Shown here: in pieces, positions 37,149-49,975 of the stretch
Layout of the letters: each line of letters starts with the position of its first letter
How positions within the stretch are numbered: position 1 is the first letter of the stretch
Assembly (NCBI GenBank): GCA_947000775.1
Contig: CAMQGK010000637.1
Span: 15,193,501-15,257,500, forward strand
Length of the DNA: 64,000 nt
Source of the DNA: Pterois miles
Taxonomy: Eukaryota > Chordata > Actinopteri > Perciformes > Scorpaenidae
Direction of reading: 5' to 3'
Position numbers and translations under genes: made by a program
Notes under the pieces: model-generated
Seen by the model: only the letters and a program-made list of their open reading frames with translations
What the model was told of the DNA's origin: nothing
Databases searched by the model: none

Positions 37149-37997
37149 TAAAATTCTGTGTTCTTGATCCAATACTTGACTATAGCTTTGCCAGCATGTT
37201 TTACCTCCACTGAAGACAGCTACACTCTGAATACCATATCCGTCTAAAAAAGGATGATCAGACCAACAGAACATCTCTGGACAAAGACCATTAAGATGTG
37301 TTGTAGAGGTGGACAGGCTCTCATTTATTAACTTAAGACACCATAAATAGCTGTGAGCAGTCTGCTGTGTTTTCCTAGAGGGGTGTGGGGGGTGACATGC
37401 TGCATGGGGTTGACAACTGTCACGTTATATTAGCCTTTGAATGCAGGCTGTGATTACTGGCAGGTTGGACAGATTTGACAGAAGGCAACTGACACTTTGA
37501 GCGGAGCCAGGACACTGGGGTGGAGTCTGCTGATAAATATTCAGCTGTGAACCGCGTCTCTCTCAAACCTACAGTAGTTTAGGTCTGGTCCGAGCATCAC
37601 ATGCACAGACAACAAATTGTGCTTCAAAGGATTGCTCTTTCTTCTTCGGTCCTTTATAACTGAATTAATGTCCCCAGCTCATGACCTTTACTTCCATGTT
37701 CAGTTTTAGAGATAATAGGCACCACATCCTTCAAAGATTCTTATTATGGAAATGAGCATGTTAGAGGACTTGTGAGTGGGCTTGCAGATTTAATAAGTGA
37801 CTCTAACAAGGAGCAGCTGCCAGTCAAACTAATACACCACAATCACCGGTGACCCAGGAAATTTCAATCAGTACTTGAATCTAACAGATTTACTTTAAAT
37901 GACTGCATTGTTCATTTCAGTTGACGCTGACTTAGCAAAGAACATCTCCTTAAATGCAGCTGCCTATGCTATGTGCACTGATATATACAGATGCTAT
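37149..37997. other. Intergenic, no gene recognised
   Basis: Sequence between the two foldback elements; nothing recognised. Confidence 0.5.
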
Positions 37998-38420
37998 TGG
38001 TAACATTTCCTTTTACAGCTCCACAAATTTCATGTTAATGCGCTGCTCTTCATCGGCAGTGGAAAACCAAAAATAACAGAAGACACTTCTGATCAGGCAC
38101 TAATCATTGGTACTTATTGCCTAGATAAATGTAACCTGGTGATGGAATGATTCAGGGAGTCTTGTAAGAAATTTCAAAGAAGTTATTCAATAATTATTAG
38201 CTATTTATCAGCAGACATGGAAATAAAGCATGTCAGTTAACTTTGTATTATTTTCCTGGAAATATATTAAATAAATTACCAGGTACTGGGAAAAGGCAGA
38301 ATGGATTTATCAAATAATTTTTGACAAAATCTGAGGTAAATATTGTGGTAATTTGGCTGTAATTACTTGCTATTTATCACCTAATCATCTTGAAATTTAC
38401 AAACATGTACAATGTTACCA
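37998..38420 (-). mobile_element. Foldback MITE, copy 2, reverse orientation
   Basis: Ends TGGTAACATTTCC and (reversed) TGGTAACATTGTAC. The interior ('aacagaagacacttctgatcaggc', 'tcagcagacatggaaataaagcatg') is the reverse complement of the middle of copy 1. Its left arm is shortened to about 45 bases, its right arm is nearly full. Confidence 0.85.
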
Positions 38421-38444
38421 TACTACTATATATAAATATAAATA

Positions 38445-38625
38445 GTATGGTAACACTTCGTTTTATATTTGCATAAAACTAGCATATTTACACACTTCCA
38501 TGTTGATAAGAATATTAAGTAACTTGACAAATCAAAATGTAGGATTAATTTGTAATTAATCGGGATAAACTATGGAGGGTCATGCAATTAAATATTTTAA
38601 TCGATTGACAGCAGTAATGAGATTA
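38445..38625 (+). repeat. Fragment of repeat family Y
   Basis: 'ttccatgttgataagaatattaag' through 'taattaatcgggataaactatgg' and 'ttaatcgattgacagc' match the end of the family Y copies at 39535 (reverse) and 59630. It is preceded by 'tggtaacacttcgttttata'. Confidence 0.65.
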
Positions 38626-39534
38626 AAACCATATAATCCTTAGTGACCTTGAAGCTTCCATAATCAAACACTCTATTAAACACCTTAAGTACATTTGATG
38701 GTAGTACTTTTACTCAAGTAGAATTTTGAATGCAGGACTTTCACTTGTAACAGAGTATTTTTACAGTATGGCATTGTTCCCTTTACTTAAGTAAAGGATC
38801 TGAGTACTTCTTTCACCACTGGTGTCTAATACTTTTATCTGGTTGTTTCTTGAGACACCAAAACTCAAAAACATTCAGACAGAAGAAAAATGAAAGTAAA
38901 AACCAAGTATACTGCATGATACAGTTACACAGTTAACATCTGTAATGTGTATGACAGTGCTGAGCTGGCCCAGTTGGCCTCAAATGTGGACAATGGACAA
39001 TGTCAAGATTTAGAGATCTAAGAGACCTCGACAGACAGTTCCTTATTGGACGGCAGGAGCTTCGGTCACGCAGACTGCGTCACTGATTAAAGTGCTATCT
39101 TCATTTGTATCTTTGAGAGAGACATGATGTGCCAAGAAAAACAGAAGAGCAACTGTTCTGCATGTAAGTGCGTACGTCAATGAAGTCAGACTGTGTCGGT
39201 AGGAACACTGGGACATTATAGGCGGGTTACAGTGTAAAAAACCCTCATTAAAAGATGAACGCACATTTAAGAGTCTAGTGGTGCAAAACTACAGACACCA
39301 GGTTATACAGATGTGAGGAATAAATGTCAGTGGTTAGAAGACTTTACCACCACAAGTAGGCAAACACATGTAGAGTATTGAATGCTTGACCCAGAAATGA
39401 TGTCTAAAATTGATTATATTACTTTGAACCGACATGATTACCCTAAAGTCAAACGCACTGGTAACTGTATTGACAAAATGCATTATGTCCTATGTATTAA
39501 ACTTCACGTGTTTATTTTATGGAGGTCAAAAATA

Positions 39535-39890
39535 TTTAATTGTGATTAATCCCAAATTAATCACATATTTCTCTATCTGTTCGAAATGTACCTTAAAGGG
39601 AGATTTGTCAAGTATTTAATACTCTTATCAACATGAGAGTGGGAAAGTATGCTGCTTTATGCAAATGTATGTATATATTTATGAATGGAAATCAATTAAC
39701 AACACAAAACAAGACAAATATTATCCAAAAACCCTCACAGGTACTGCATTTAGCATAAAAAATATGCTCAAATCATAACATGGCAAACTGAAGCCCAAAT
39801 TCTTTCCCGTTTTTGTTGCATGTTTTTGCATTATGTTGCACTATGAAGTCTGCAGCAAGCATGGGTTTGCAGGTAGGGTGACCTCAACAA
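39535..39890 (-). repeat. Repeat family Y, reverse copy
   Basis: 'aatcccaaattaatcac', 'ccttaaagggagatttgtcaag', 'ttaatactcttatcaacatg', 'caggtactgcatttagcataaaaaatatg' and 'catggcaaactgaagccc' are the reverse complement of blocks in 59740-60040. Confidence 0.75.
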
Positions 39891-41239
39891 AGTCATTAGT
39901 TCAGTTTGCTTTATCAGCAGCAACAGGTCAATGGTGTTATTGAACTACTTTCCTCATCCACACTGGAGAGAACATCACCAGTTGTACAGACAACACCACT
40001 CATGGCCGAATCCCATTGTGGAAAAACAGTGTGGAAACAACAAAAAGAAAAGACTGGTGGCAATGCAGGAACACACACACATTTGTTGCCCCAGTGTAAG
40101 GACTCACACACCTGCCTGCCCAACGGGAAGCCGTCATTGTCACCTAGCTGGCCGTTTGGACTCTTCTGTAGTGACTGGGGATGAAGTGGGACTCTGGGGC
40201 TGGTAGTCGGTCTCTCCTTCAGATGGAACCAGGAGACGATATGGGCGAGGGACCCTAGATTGCACCGCTGCAAAGGACTGTAACAGTGAAGAATCACATT
40301 AGTGCTGTGCACATCAGCAGAATCAGCACACTGTTACAATAATAATCATGTTCAAACACACAAATCACAGACATGGAGTCAATGAGGCAGTCTTTATTAT
40401 CTGACAACTTCTCACTCATTTCACAGCTGCTGCTATATGCTTTGCTCCTGCCAGTGTGTTGACTGATTCCTACAGCTCGGCCAGTAATACTTTATTACCC
40501 TACTAACTGAAGGCATCTGATGCTTTGTGCATGTATCTGACATGTCAGTGATATGTGTCAGCTGGGTTCGGCTCAAAATGGTTTACTGCACGGTGCCAAA
40601 TAAATCCAACACGGCTGCTTAGATTCTCTAGGGAGCACCCAGGGGAGCAGAGCCTATTCCACCAACCGTTTAAGCTATAAATTGTCCCACATTTTTTTTT
40701 ATTTTTTGATGTATGTCTCTCTCACAGAACCACGTTGTTGTAATGATTTGCCCGCTATACTGAATGCAGCAAGATTGGTATAACATTCACAATAAAAAAA
40801 AAAAAGCAGTGACAAATTTCCTCAATCATATTTGGACCTTGTGCAACTCCTCCGGGTGCAGCAGAAAGTGGTTTCCTGAAATTAAAGCTCTTTTTTATGG
40901 TATTTGAGAGATTCCATGGTAGTATAGCATCCACAAAAAGGTTACGTTTCCTACAGTAGTGGCTCTTCTGTGATTTGTATCATCTTGTTCACCAGTGAAG
41001 GTTACAATAACAGCTTTTTGTTTTAGTATGTGTGAATACTATTTAAGATGTACTTGTGTTTCTGTATTTGCTTTATCTGTTATTGCAATGTTCCTTATGT
41101 AAAGAAAAAGAGTAGGTCATTTGGAGCAAAGCCATTGAGTAGACTGTATGTATATGTGGGAAATGAGATGCGAAGCAAGAGAGAGAGAGAGTGGCGACAA
41201 CAACAGCAATTAATGTTATTGACTCCGGCCCAAAACAAT
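39891..41239. other. Intergenic, no gene recognised
   Basis: Overlapping 90-130-codon frames on both strands around 39906-40312 lack domains and splice context. Nothing else seen. Confidence 0.45.
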
Positions 41240-41455
41240 ATTTTGTTTGTCTGCTCAGGGCTACTGTGTAAACATGGCAAAACAACATGGTGAACTCTGT
41301 GAAGAGGACCTGCTCCTTATGTAGCTCATTGTAAGCTAATGAAAACATGATCACTATTTTCAGGTGATTATACACTAAAGAAAACTTACTTAGCAATATA
41401 ATACTGCATTTCTGCCGATAGATCCCTCTAATTGTTACACACTGGACATTTGAAA
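41240..41455 (+). mobile_element. 3' fragment of the TIR element family found complete at 53644-55081
   Basis: 'gggctactgtgtaaacatgg', 'gaagaggacctgctccttatgtag', 'ggtgattatacactaa' and 'tgttacacactggac' align in order with 54870-55075. Confidence 0.75.
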
Positions 41456-43496
41456 AGAGTTTAACTAAAAGTGTTGTAAAACAAAAAAAGATTTAAAAAA
41501 ATAATTTGTCAATACCTAACTTTTACTATTCTAGGTCAATGCCTAACGTTAACTATTAATGGTCAATACCTAAACTGAACTATTCAATAACAATCTTGCA
41601 AAAGTTTTGCAATTTGTGTTACCTTCGAGACACAAGTAGTTATATAGTTTCATTGTCATCAGCTTTGGTCAGAGTTCTTCCTGTCAGCTACCACATTAAC
41701 AATCATTGTAACAGAAAATACAAAGCTGCCCATTTAACGTTCATGTTGCCAGCATTGAATAGGTCTATGCACAAATATCATTGCAAAGAAGATTTCAACC
41801 ACTTTTTTTTTAAAGTGTTGCTGAAGTTCAGAGGAATGTTTATATCGTATCATGTCATATTTCCCTCCTCTGACTGATATCCATTTACTGTCTTTATTCA
41901 TGATGACATAATGGTGCTATGGGGTCATTACTCTCTCTGGAAACTACCTTTCAAGACGATGTAGTACATATATTTGTCTCTTGGCGGACGGTATAGCAGA
42001 TGTCTGTTTTGATGCATATCCTGGCCAGCTTTTCCACATGTTTGAGATGAGTCATTAAATGCTGCATCAATGCTTGTCAACATTTGCTTGGTCACAGATG
42101 TGACAAAATGGTGAACGTAACAATATCAGTTAAACTTCATGGAGCTGTGACAGCAGCAGTTGCTACGAGCAGCAGGATGTTCAACTAAACCTAATTAACT
42201 GCTGGTGGTTTCATTTAAATTAGAGTCTGAAATTATACAGGAGAGACTGGCTGTTGATCCCCATCCAAAACTTCCTATCTTTGTTTTAAACTAATAATCC
42301 TAGATGAAAAAGTGCCCTAAACCTAACAAAGTAGTAATTTTAACTCAAATCATAGTATTTCTAGCAAAGCCATCTTGTCTATAGTGGTATCAGATCTGAC
42401 AGAGCTAATCAAGACTTCAAACATCCACAGTATCACACAGATCTTTGTATTTCAGTATACGGGGATGCTGAAAAGCTGAGGGGAACTTTTAAATCTCAAG
42501 GTAACTCAGTTTTCAGGTCCATTTTGTCTGCTGTGCAACATGTGTCATCTAATTTGTGAGTGAAATGACGTCGTCAATCCAAGTAAATGAACACTGGAGG
42601 AAATGATACCACAGGAGGCATCTTATTGTTGTTCTTAATAGGCTGTTTATACAATCCAATGAAATGAAACTCTCCATCAATGTTTTTGCCAGCAATCTCA
42701 TTTCATTCACTTCATGTCAACAAATCTCTGAAAAACTCAAAACTTGAGGCGTATATTTTCACTTTAATTCACATCAGTGATCACAAGCAACTTTTAATCA
42801 CCATAGATGTGATTCAGAGACCATTCAAAAAGAGGCCTAGAGGTTTATCAATTTCTATCAAATGGCTATCCCATTTGAAAAGATGAAATACTAAAAGTTA
42901 GTGCATCAGTGCCTCGTGGCCCAGTGAAGTGAGAGTGATATGGCTCAAGGCATGACAGCGAAAAACAACTCAGCAGTACTCTTTTAATTAAATGCCTTTC
43001 TCAAGTCTGACAGGACAGACCTGTGGTATCAGAGCCTCTGAGAAGCAGCACAAAAGGATCGCTCCATGTGTGAAGTCAACAGGATTGCAGAAGCCTAAAT
43101 GAGAGCCAGCAGAGAGATGGCTCCAGCCCAACTGTTTCCTGGAGATAAGCGGGAACAGAGCATTTGGGATGGAGCAAATTAAATAAGTCAGGCAAACAGA
43201 GAATGACAGTTTAACATGGTATCTAATTAGCAATCAGGGATTGCCAGATGCAGACACATTCAGAAATGTCCAAGTTGGCTGAAATGCAGCACCAAGGAAT
43301 TGTAAAATCCCTGACACTGTTAGCAGTTATTTCTTATCACAGGAACAAAAACATTTTTTTTAAAGCTTTAAGGTTTCAGAGGTTCTGAGAGGATATAATA
43401 ATATAATAAATGGATGTATATAATGTATGTAACTGCAGGTCCTAATGCAATAAAGTGCATACAGCAAATAATGACTCAGGACAAGTGGACAACTGT
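41456..43496. other. Intergenic, no gene recognised
   Basis: 41640-41755 is the second copy of the dispersed repeat at 33415-33560. Otherwise noncoding, AT-rich. Confidence 0.5.
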
Positions 43497-43700
43497 GGGG
43501 TCTGGAAAGTGAAGCCAATGCAGGAGTGCCTTAAAGCTGCATTCTTTCTAATATCCAGCAGAGAAAACAATGTAAATCAATCACTACTTTCAAGTCTTCA
43601 TTAACGCAGCATGATGTTCATTTAGTAAATTATGGTCCCATTTAGACTAAAATAGATGATAAAGCAGGGTATGCTTTAGGGCATGGCTACCTTGTGATTA
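43497..43700 (-). repeat. Interspersed repeat X, reverse copy, first half (split by LINE)
   Basis: Reads 'gaagccaatgcaggagtgccttaaa', 'gatgttcatttagtaaattatggtccc' and 'ggcatggctaccttgtgatta', then stops abruptly. The remaining part resumes at about 44497. Confidence 0.8.
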
Positions 43701-44496
43701 AGTTTAAGTTTAGGTTTTTTTAAAAAGGGGACAGTGCAGTTTCATAAAACACATGATGATACATGGTTTAAAAAAGCCAGAGTTAGCCAGAAGGCTAGTT
43801 TTGATCTGTAGTCCCCTGGGCCATGATGTAAAAAGGCAATAAAATACATCTACAATAATTAAAAAACTGGACAAACAATGGAATACATATGCAAACACTT
43901 GCTATACAATTAAGAAAAATACGACATCACAACATAACATTTGATCACATCAAAACATCACAACAGGCTTGTCTTTTAGTGTTGGCAACTGTATGTGTTG
44001 ATAAGCCACATTTTCAATTTTTTTGTGAAGTCCTTGCATGTTGTAACCACTTTAACCTCCTCAGGTATTGAGTTCCAGGCACTCGCGCTTCTTACTGACC
44101 AGGCCAACTTACTGACAGTGCTCCTACGCAGAGGAATGAAACCGTCACCTCTGACAGAGCCTCGAGTGACACGTTCAAGGCTGTTTCTTTGACTGATGAA
44201 CTCTGCCAGAGGATCAGGAGCCAATTTATGCAGTACTTTATAAATCAATTTTAAGTCTGCAAATGTGTGAAGACTCTATTATGTATTTTTTTTAAATTGC
44301 ACAATGACGATAATGCCTAGGTGTTTTTATCCAGAATTTTAATTGCTTGTTTGAACAAGACTTCCAGTGGTTTTTGTGCACTCTGACCAGCCTGGGACCA
44401 ACTGGTTTGGCAATAGCTGAAATGACTGAGAATCGCTGAATGCAAGTACTGGTCTGACTGGTCACTTTGCCTGAGTTGTCTGGGTTATCGTCTTTA
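43701..44496 (-). pseudogene. 5'-truncated LINE inserted in repeat X
   Basis: On the minus strand 44248-43976 reads MIYKVLHKLAPDPLAEFI, GSVRGDGFIPLRRSTVSKLA, SAWNSIPEEVK and FTKKLKMWL. This is the characteristic C-terminal end of L2/Rex-type ORF2 proteins. Upstream, in a different frame (about 44420-44290), QSAQKPLEVLFKQAIKILDK is recognisable, so a frameshift separates the parts. The 3' tail is a short 'aaacttaaac' repeat at the left. The RT core is missing and it is inactive. Confidence 0.75.
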
Positions 44497-44567
44497 ACCA
44501 TTTCATAGTGTGTTTTCAGTTCATGAACGTTAATTAGAACATTATTGGTCACCTAAAAATATCTTAT
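44497..44567 (-). repeat. Interspersed repeat X, reverse copy, second half
   Basis: 'catagtgtgttttcagttcatgaacgttaatt' and 'ggtcacctaaaaatatcttattcagc' continue the X copy begun at 43497, after the LINE insertion. It ends at the short-form boundary. Confidence 0.8.
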
Positions 44568-44579
44568 TCAGCATTTGAT

Positions 44580-44782
44580 TGTATTTAGACTATTGTAACG
44601 CTCTCCTTTCTGGTATACTGAGGAATACAATAAATAAATTACAACTAACTAAAAACTCTGCTGCTCTAGTGCTGACCAAAACCAAAAGGGGAGCACAAAT
44701 TATTATTTTAAAGTCTTGACACTGGTTACCTGTGAGTTTTTGCATTGATTTTAAAATACTTTTATTAGTTAATAAGGCTCTG
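44580..44782 (+). pseudogene. L2-like LINE relic, part 1
   Basis: The plus strand reads DYCNALLSGILRNTINKLQL, KNSAALVLTKTK, then HWLPVSFCIDFKILLLVNKAL: the classic post-RT segment of L2-type ORF2. One in-frame stop precedes HWLPV. The frame is cut by a SINE directly after NKAL. Confidence 0.85.
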
Positions 44783-45088
44783 GGTCGACTGTGGCTCAGA
44801 GGTCAAGCAGGTCGCCCATCTATTGGACGGTTGGTGGTTCGATCCCAGCTCCTCCGGTCACCAGGTTAGGGTTAGGGTTCTTGACAGCAATATACTGAAC
44901 CCCAAATTGCTCCCAAGGCTGTGTCACTGGTGTGTGAATGAGTATTTAAATTAGAGTTACGTATCTTGCAGTCATCGGTGTATGAATGTGTGTGTGAATG
45001 GGTGAATGCTGACATGTAGTGTAACCACTTTGAGTGGTCGGAAGACTCGAAAAGTGCTAAATAAATGCAAGTCCATTTTCCATTTAAC
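44783..45088 (+). mobile_element. tRNA-derived SINE (family C) inside the L2 relic
   Basis: The head contains GTGGCTCAGAGGTCAAGCAGG (A-box-like) and GGTTCGATCCC (B-box). The body includes 'ccccaaattgctccc' and 'gtgtgtgaatgggtgaatg'. It ends 'aaagtgctaaataaatgcaagtcc', the end seen in many teleost SINEs. A 'ggttagggttagggttc' stretch at about 44863-44880 resembles telomere repeats but is part of the SINE body. Confidence 0.85.
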
Positions 45089-45400
45089 ATTACTGTGCAT
45101 CTGACTACCTTTCACAAATGCTATTTGGTTTATGAACCAGGATATGATCCTCTGCTTCCTCTCTTTTAGCTGTTCCACAAAGCAGAATAAAAACATTTGG
45201 GGATGCTGCTTTCAGTCATCTGGAACAGCCTTCCGGAAGAGCTGAAAATATTGAAATTTTCAAACGTAAACTAAACACATCCATTTCAGTCTGGCTTTCA
45301 TGTAAGGTTTTACAATTTTTGTGGCTTTAATATTTATACTATCTTCTACTCAGTTTTACTTATTTTGTTTTATCAACATTTTACTACTTTGAGTAAGTGT
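45089..45400 (+). pseudogene. L2-like LINE relic, part 2
   Basis: Resumes after the SINE. Scattered frames read VIWNSLPEELK followed by a Lys-rich tail, matching the usual 'LWNSLPE' end of L2 ORF2. Stops and frameshifts are frequent. Confidence 0.7.
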
Positions 45401-46459
45401 CATTGACATTTGTCAACATATTTGTCAATCACTTGAAAAGCACAAGTGCATTTGACATGTTTGATTAGTGCAATATTAATAAATATTGATTATAATATAT
45501 GCTGCCAAGACATGAACAATGTCCAAGTGTCTTCTGTGTCCAGTAAACAAATTATACTCTGTGCCGAGATTGTAATGTGATTCTAATATGAAAATGTTCC
45601 CTTTGTTCACTCAATTTTGATCACAAAATAGTAATGACCTTTCAGTATGTGAAAAATTACTTTGCAGGTTGGAAAAATTATGAGAAGAGAGCAGAGAGAA
45701 CAACATGAGCTCAGTTCATCACATTTCAGTGGCGGCTTAAGGCATCGATTTAATGAAATATCAAACGTGTCAGGGAGCTAAAGTGGTTGGGGATTTTTAA
45801 ATGGAGCCACCCCACCTGAGCTTCAGACACAAGGTCATTATTTTTTTTTTTTTTTTTTTTTGCCTGGGCTCTCAGTTTTCATCAGGGTTTTTGCCATTTG
45901 GTTCATGTGCAGCAAACTCTGCATACTCATTACAGACTGGGAGCAGGTGCTGTCAACTAACAGAATATCATAATGCTGTGTCAGTCACACCACATCTGGG
46001 GGTACAGTGGGTCTGTATGAGGGTCCCAGGGAGCCTTTGAAAATGAGTATTCAAGGTAGGTCAGAAATAGAGCCACAAGTTAAACCCCCCCCCCCCCCCA
46101 TAAATACATTTAAAAAGTGTTATGTATGGAAGGCTTAAAATGGAAAAAAAAAATTAAAAAAATTTACTTCACATGGGAAATTAATTTCGAGTCCACTGTT
46201 ATAATTGAATAAGTATGTCAAAAACACTGACAGCAATACATATTAGTGACATTTAAATTAAAATACCCATCGCTGACTTGATTTCAACCTGGGGAAGATC
46301 CAACTGGGATTAAATTAAAAAGTTGTTTATTTAAATAAATGTGGAATCTGGAGTGAGTGTGCAGATGTTACTCTTCTCCAAAAGTCTTGCACCTTCATGT
46401 GATGTAATTACCTTCGAAAATTTGATAATGTAAACATGTAAGCGTCTATACAGCCATGC
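45401..46459. other. Intergenic, no gene; homopolymers
   Basis: A poly-T run of about 22 at 45839-45860 and a poly-C run at 46086-46099. No supported exon. Confidence 0.5.
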
Positions 46460-47037
46460 TAGTGGTTCTGTGAGGCTGTACTGAGCCACAGTGGGGCTTA
46501 TAGCAAAATGCTAACATCAGCATGCTAATATGGTATAATACTTACCATGTTCACCACCACCCTATGCTAGCGTGTTAGCAGGCCACTAAACACAAAGTAA
46601 AGGCACTGTCACATGTAAAAATTAACATTTGTCTCCCGTTGACTTACATTCTGTGCGAGCGACGTGGTGAAAAACATTTGCTTCTGCTTGTGCAGTAAAT
46701 TCACATCTTTGCAGCGGAGTTTGCAACTGTGAAATACAGTTGCAAATGTAAATATCACAAATGTGTCCCAGTTTATTTCCTATTGCCGTGTATGTGGATA
46801 ATATCAGCTGAGAGGAAGTAAACAAAGACTCAAGCTGCAATTCTTGTAAAAATGTCAGGGTATCACCAAAGTTATTACAATTCATCCTCTTGGGATTATA
46901 AATGTCTCTACCAAATTTAATAGCAATTCATCAATATCTCCATTTCACATAAAACCACAACCTCATGGTGGCGCTGTAGAGGAAATGTCTCACCAGTCAC
47001 CCTGATGAATGTCTGCAGGGTAGAGCTACGTACAACA
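46460..47037. repeat. Mosaic of dispersed noncoding repeats
   Basis: 'aatgctaacatcagcatgctaatatgg', 'gctagcgtgttagcagg' and 'tcctcttgggattataaatgtctctacc' with 'tggcggcgctgtagagg'-like text are common in dispersed teleost repeats. The block directly precedes a short-form repeat X. Family unassigned. Confidence 0.45.
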
Positions 47038-47493
47038 GAATGCTGAATAAGACATTTTTTGATGACCAAAATGTTACAGTTAACTTCAATGAACTGAAAA
47101 CACACTGAAAGGGTTAAAGTTTTACAACAAATACACAGACAACTTCCAGACCGGACAACACTGTGGTAGCGACCTGTCAATCACAAGGTGGCCACGCCCT
47201 AAAGCATACCCTGCTTTGTGGTCTATTTGACTCTAAATGGGACCATAATTTACTAAATGAACATCATGCTGTATTGAAAAAGACTTGAAACTAGCGATTG
47301 AGACCATAAACTCATGTTTACAATGTTTACTGAAGTAATAAATCAAGTGAGAAGTAGGCTCATTTTCTCATAGACTTCTATACAATCAGACTTCTTTCTA
47401 CAACCAGAGGAGTTGCCCCCTGCTGGCTGTTACAAAGAATGCAAGTTTGAGGCACTTCAGTACTAGCTTCACTTTTCAGACCCTGGCTGTAGC
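47038..47493 (+). repeat. Interspersed repeat X, short form
   Basis: Starts TGCTGAATAAGACATTTTTTG and continues with the X blocks 'gaccataatttactaaatgaacatc', 'gttgccccctgctggctg' and 'ttcacttttcagaccctgg'. It lacks the 'gacgtcacccattgg' head of long-form copies. Confidence 0.85.
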
Positions 47494-47704
47494 CCACCAA
47501 TCTGAAGGGCCCTTTTATAGGTCAGTTCAAAAAGAAAACCTAATCTGGCAAACTCTTCAACAAAACTTATAACAAAATGCTCCCTTGTGGCTAAGTGGTC
47601 AATCTTGCATGTCTAATTGGTATTGCCAGATGTTTATAAGCATTCCAGTGTGTTACAGAATTAGTCCTCTTGCATAACAGATGTCAAATGGTTCCTCTGA
47701 ATGA

Positions 47705-49041
<1,337 letters not shown>

Positions 49042-49098
49042 GATAATAATAATAATAATAATAAAAACAATAATAATAATAATAATAATAATAATAAA
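49042..49098. repeat. (AAT)n microsatellite flanking SINE A
   Basis: TAA/AAT repeats broken once by 'aaaaacaa', then the SINE. The same 'taataataat' text resumes at 49974, so the SINE inserted into the microsatellite. Confidence 0.9.
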
Positions 49099-49361
49099 GG
49101 GCTGCACGGTGGTGCAGTGGTTAGCGCTGTCGCCTCACAGCAAGAGGTTCGAATCCGGCTTGGGACTCTTCTGTGTGGAGTTTGCACGTTCTCCCCGTGT
49201 AAGCGTGGGTTTTCTCCGGGTACTCCGGCTTCCTCCCACAGTCCAAAGACATGCTGTTTAGGTTAATTGATGACTCTAAATTGTCCGAAGGTGTGGATGT
49301 GAGCGTGAATGGTTGTCTGTCTCTATGTTGTCTGTCTCTATGTGCCCTGTGATGGACTGGC

Positions 49362-49695
49362 AAGAAGAAGAAGAAGATCTACCTTTATTAGTCCCACAGT
49401 GGGGAAATTCAATTTACACTCTGTTTAACTTATACATGGTACATGCACACAAACACACACACACACATGCAGTAATGGAGAGATGTCAGAGTGATGGGGC
49501 TGCTCCAGACAAGCGCCCCGAGCAGTTGGGGGTTTGGTGCCTTGCTCAGGGGCACCTCGGCAGTGCCCAAGAGGTAAACTGGCACCTCTCCAGCTCTACC
49601 AGTTCACACTCAGTTTTCGGTCCATGTCGGGACTTGAACCGGTGACCCTCCGGTTCCCAAGCCAACTCCCTACAGACTGAGCTACTGCCGCCCCC
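49362..49695 (-). mobile_element. SINE family B, full copy nested in SINE A
   Basis: Reverse of the 8822 copy: (GAA)n tail, 'cctttattagtcccacagtgg', 'gaggtgcc'-type body and the GGCGGCAGTAGCTCAGTCTG head at the right end. Confidence 0.9.
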
Positions 49696-49702
49696 AAAAA
49701 AA

Positions 49703-49862
49703 GTGAGGGGGCTGCTCCTGACAAGCGCCCAGAGCAGTTGGGGGTTTGGTGCCTTGCTCAGGGGCACCTCGGCAGTGCCCAAGAGGTAAACTAGCACCTC
49801 TCAAGCAACCAGTTGGTCTTGGTCCATGGGGGACTTGAACCCGGGTCCTCCGCATCCTAAGG
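49703..49862 (-). mobile_element. Second, truncated SINE B unit in tandem
   Basis: Directly after the first unit and a poly-A-like 'ccaaaaaaag' junction the B body starts again ('gacaagcgcccagagcag'). It ends in a variant head ('ccgcatcctaag') matching the 53725 subtype, not the 8822 subtype. The 3' tail is missing. This is either a dimer or a second insertion. Confidence 0.8.
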
Positions 49863-49975
49863 GTTCATCCTGTCCAGGGTGAACCCCGCCTTCGCCCAAT
49901 GCCAGCTGGGATCGGCTCCAGCCCCCCCGCCACCCCTAACGGGATAAGCGGTTGACGATGGATGGATGGATGGAT

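Larger units (their letters stand above)
49099..49975 (+). mobile_element. SINE family A, full copy split by SINE B insertions
   Basis: Head GGGCTGCACGGTGGTGCAGTG with 'ggttcgaatccgg' (B-box-like), body 'tctccccgtgtaagcgtggg', 'ccacagtccaaagacatg' and 'gatggactgg', interrupted at about 49361. It resumes at about 49868 ('ctgtccagggtgaaccccgcc', 'gggataagcggttgacg') and ends in (GGAT)n. Without the insert the element is about 370 bp. Confidence 0.88.

Noticed and set aside
39906..40312. Overlapping frames of 91-132 codons on both strands
   Set aside because: Mutually overlapping open frames in moderate-GC noncoding DNA; none has recognisable motifs.
43976..44248. A 90-codon minus-strand gene
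   Set aside because: The GDGFIPLRRS and AWNSIPEEVK text is the C-terminal end of a truncated LINE inserted in repeat X.
49121..49797. Frames with 'CGRKPEYPEKT' or 'LLGTAEVPLSKAPN' text
   Set aside because: They are translations of SINE A and SINE B and recur at every copy of those SINEs.
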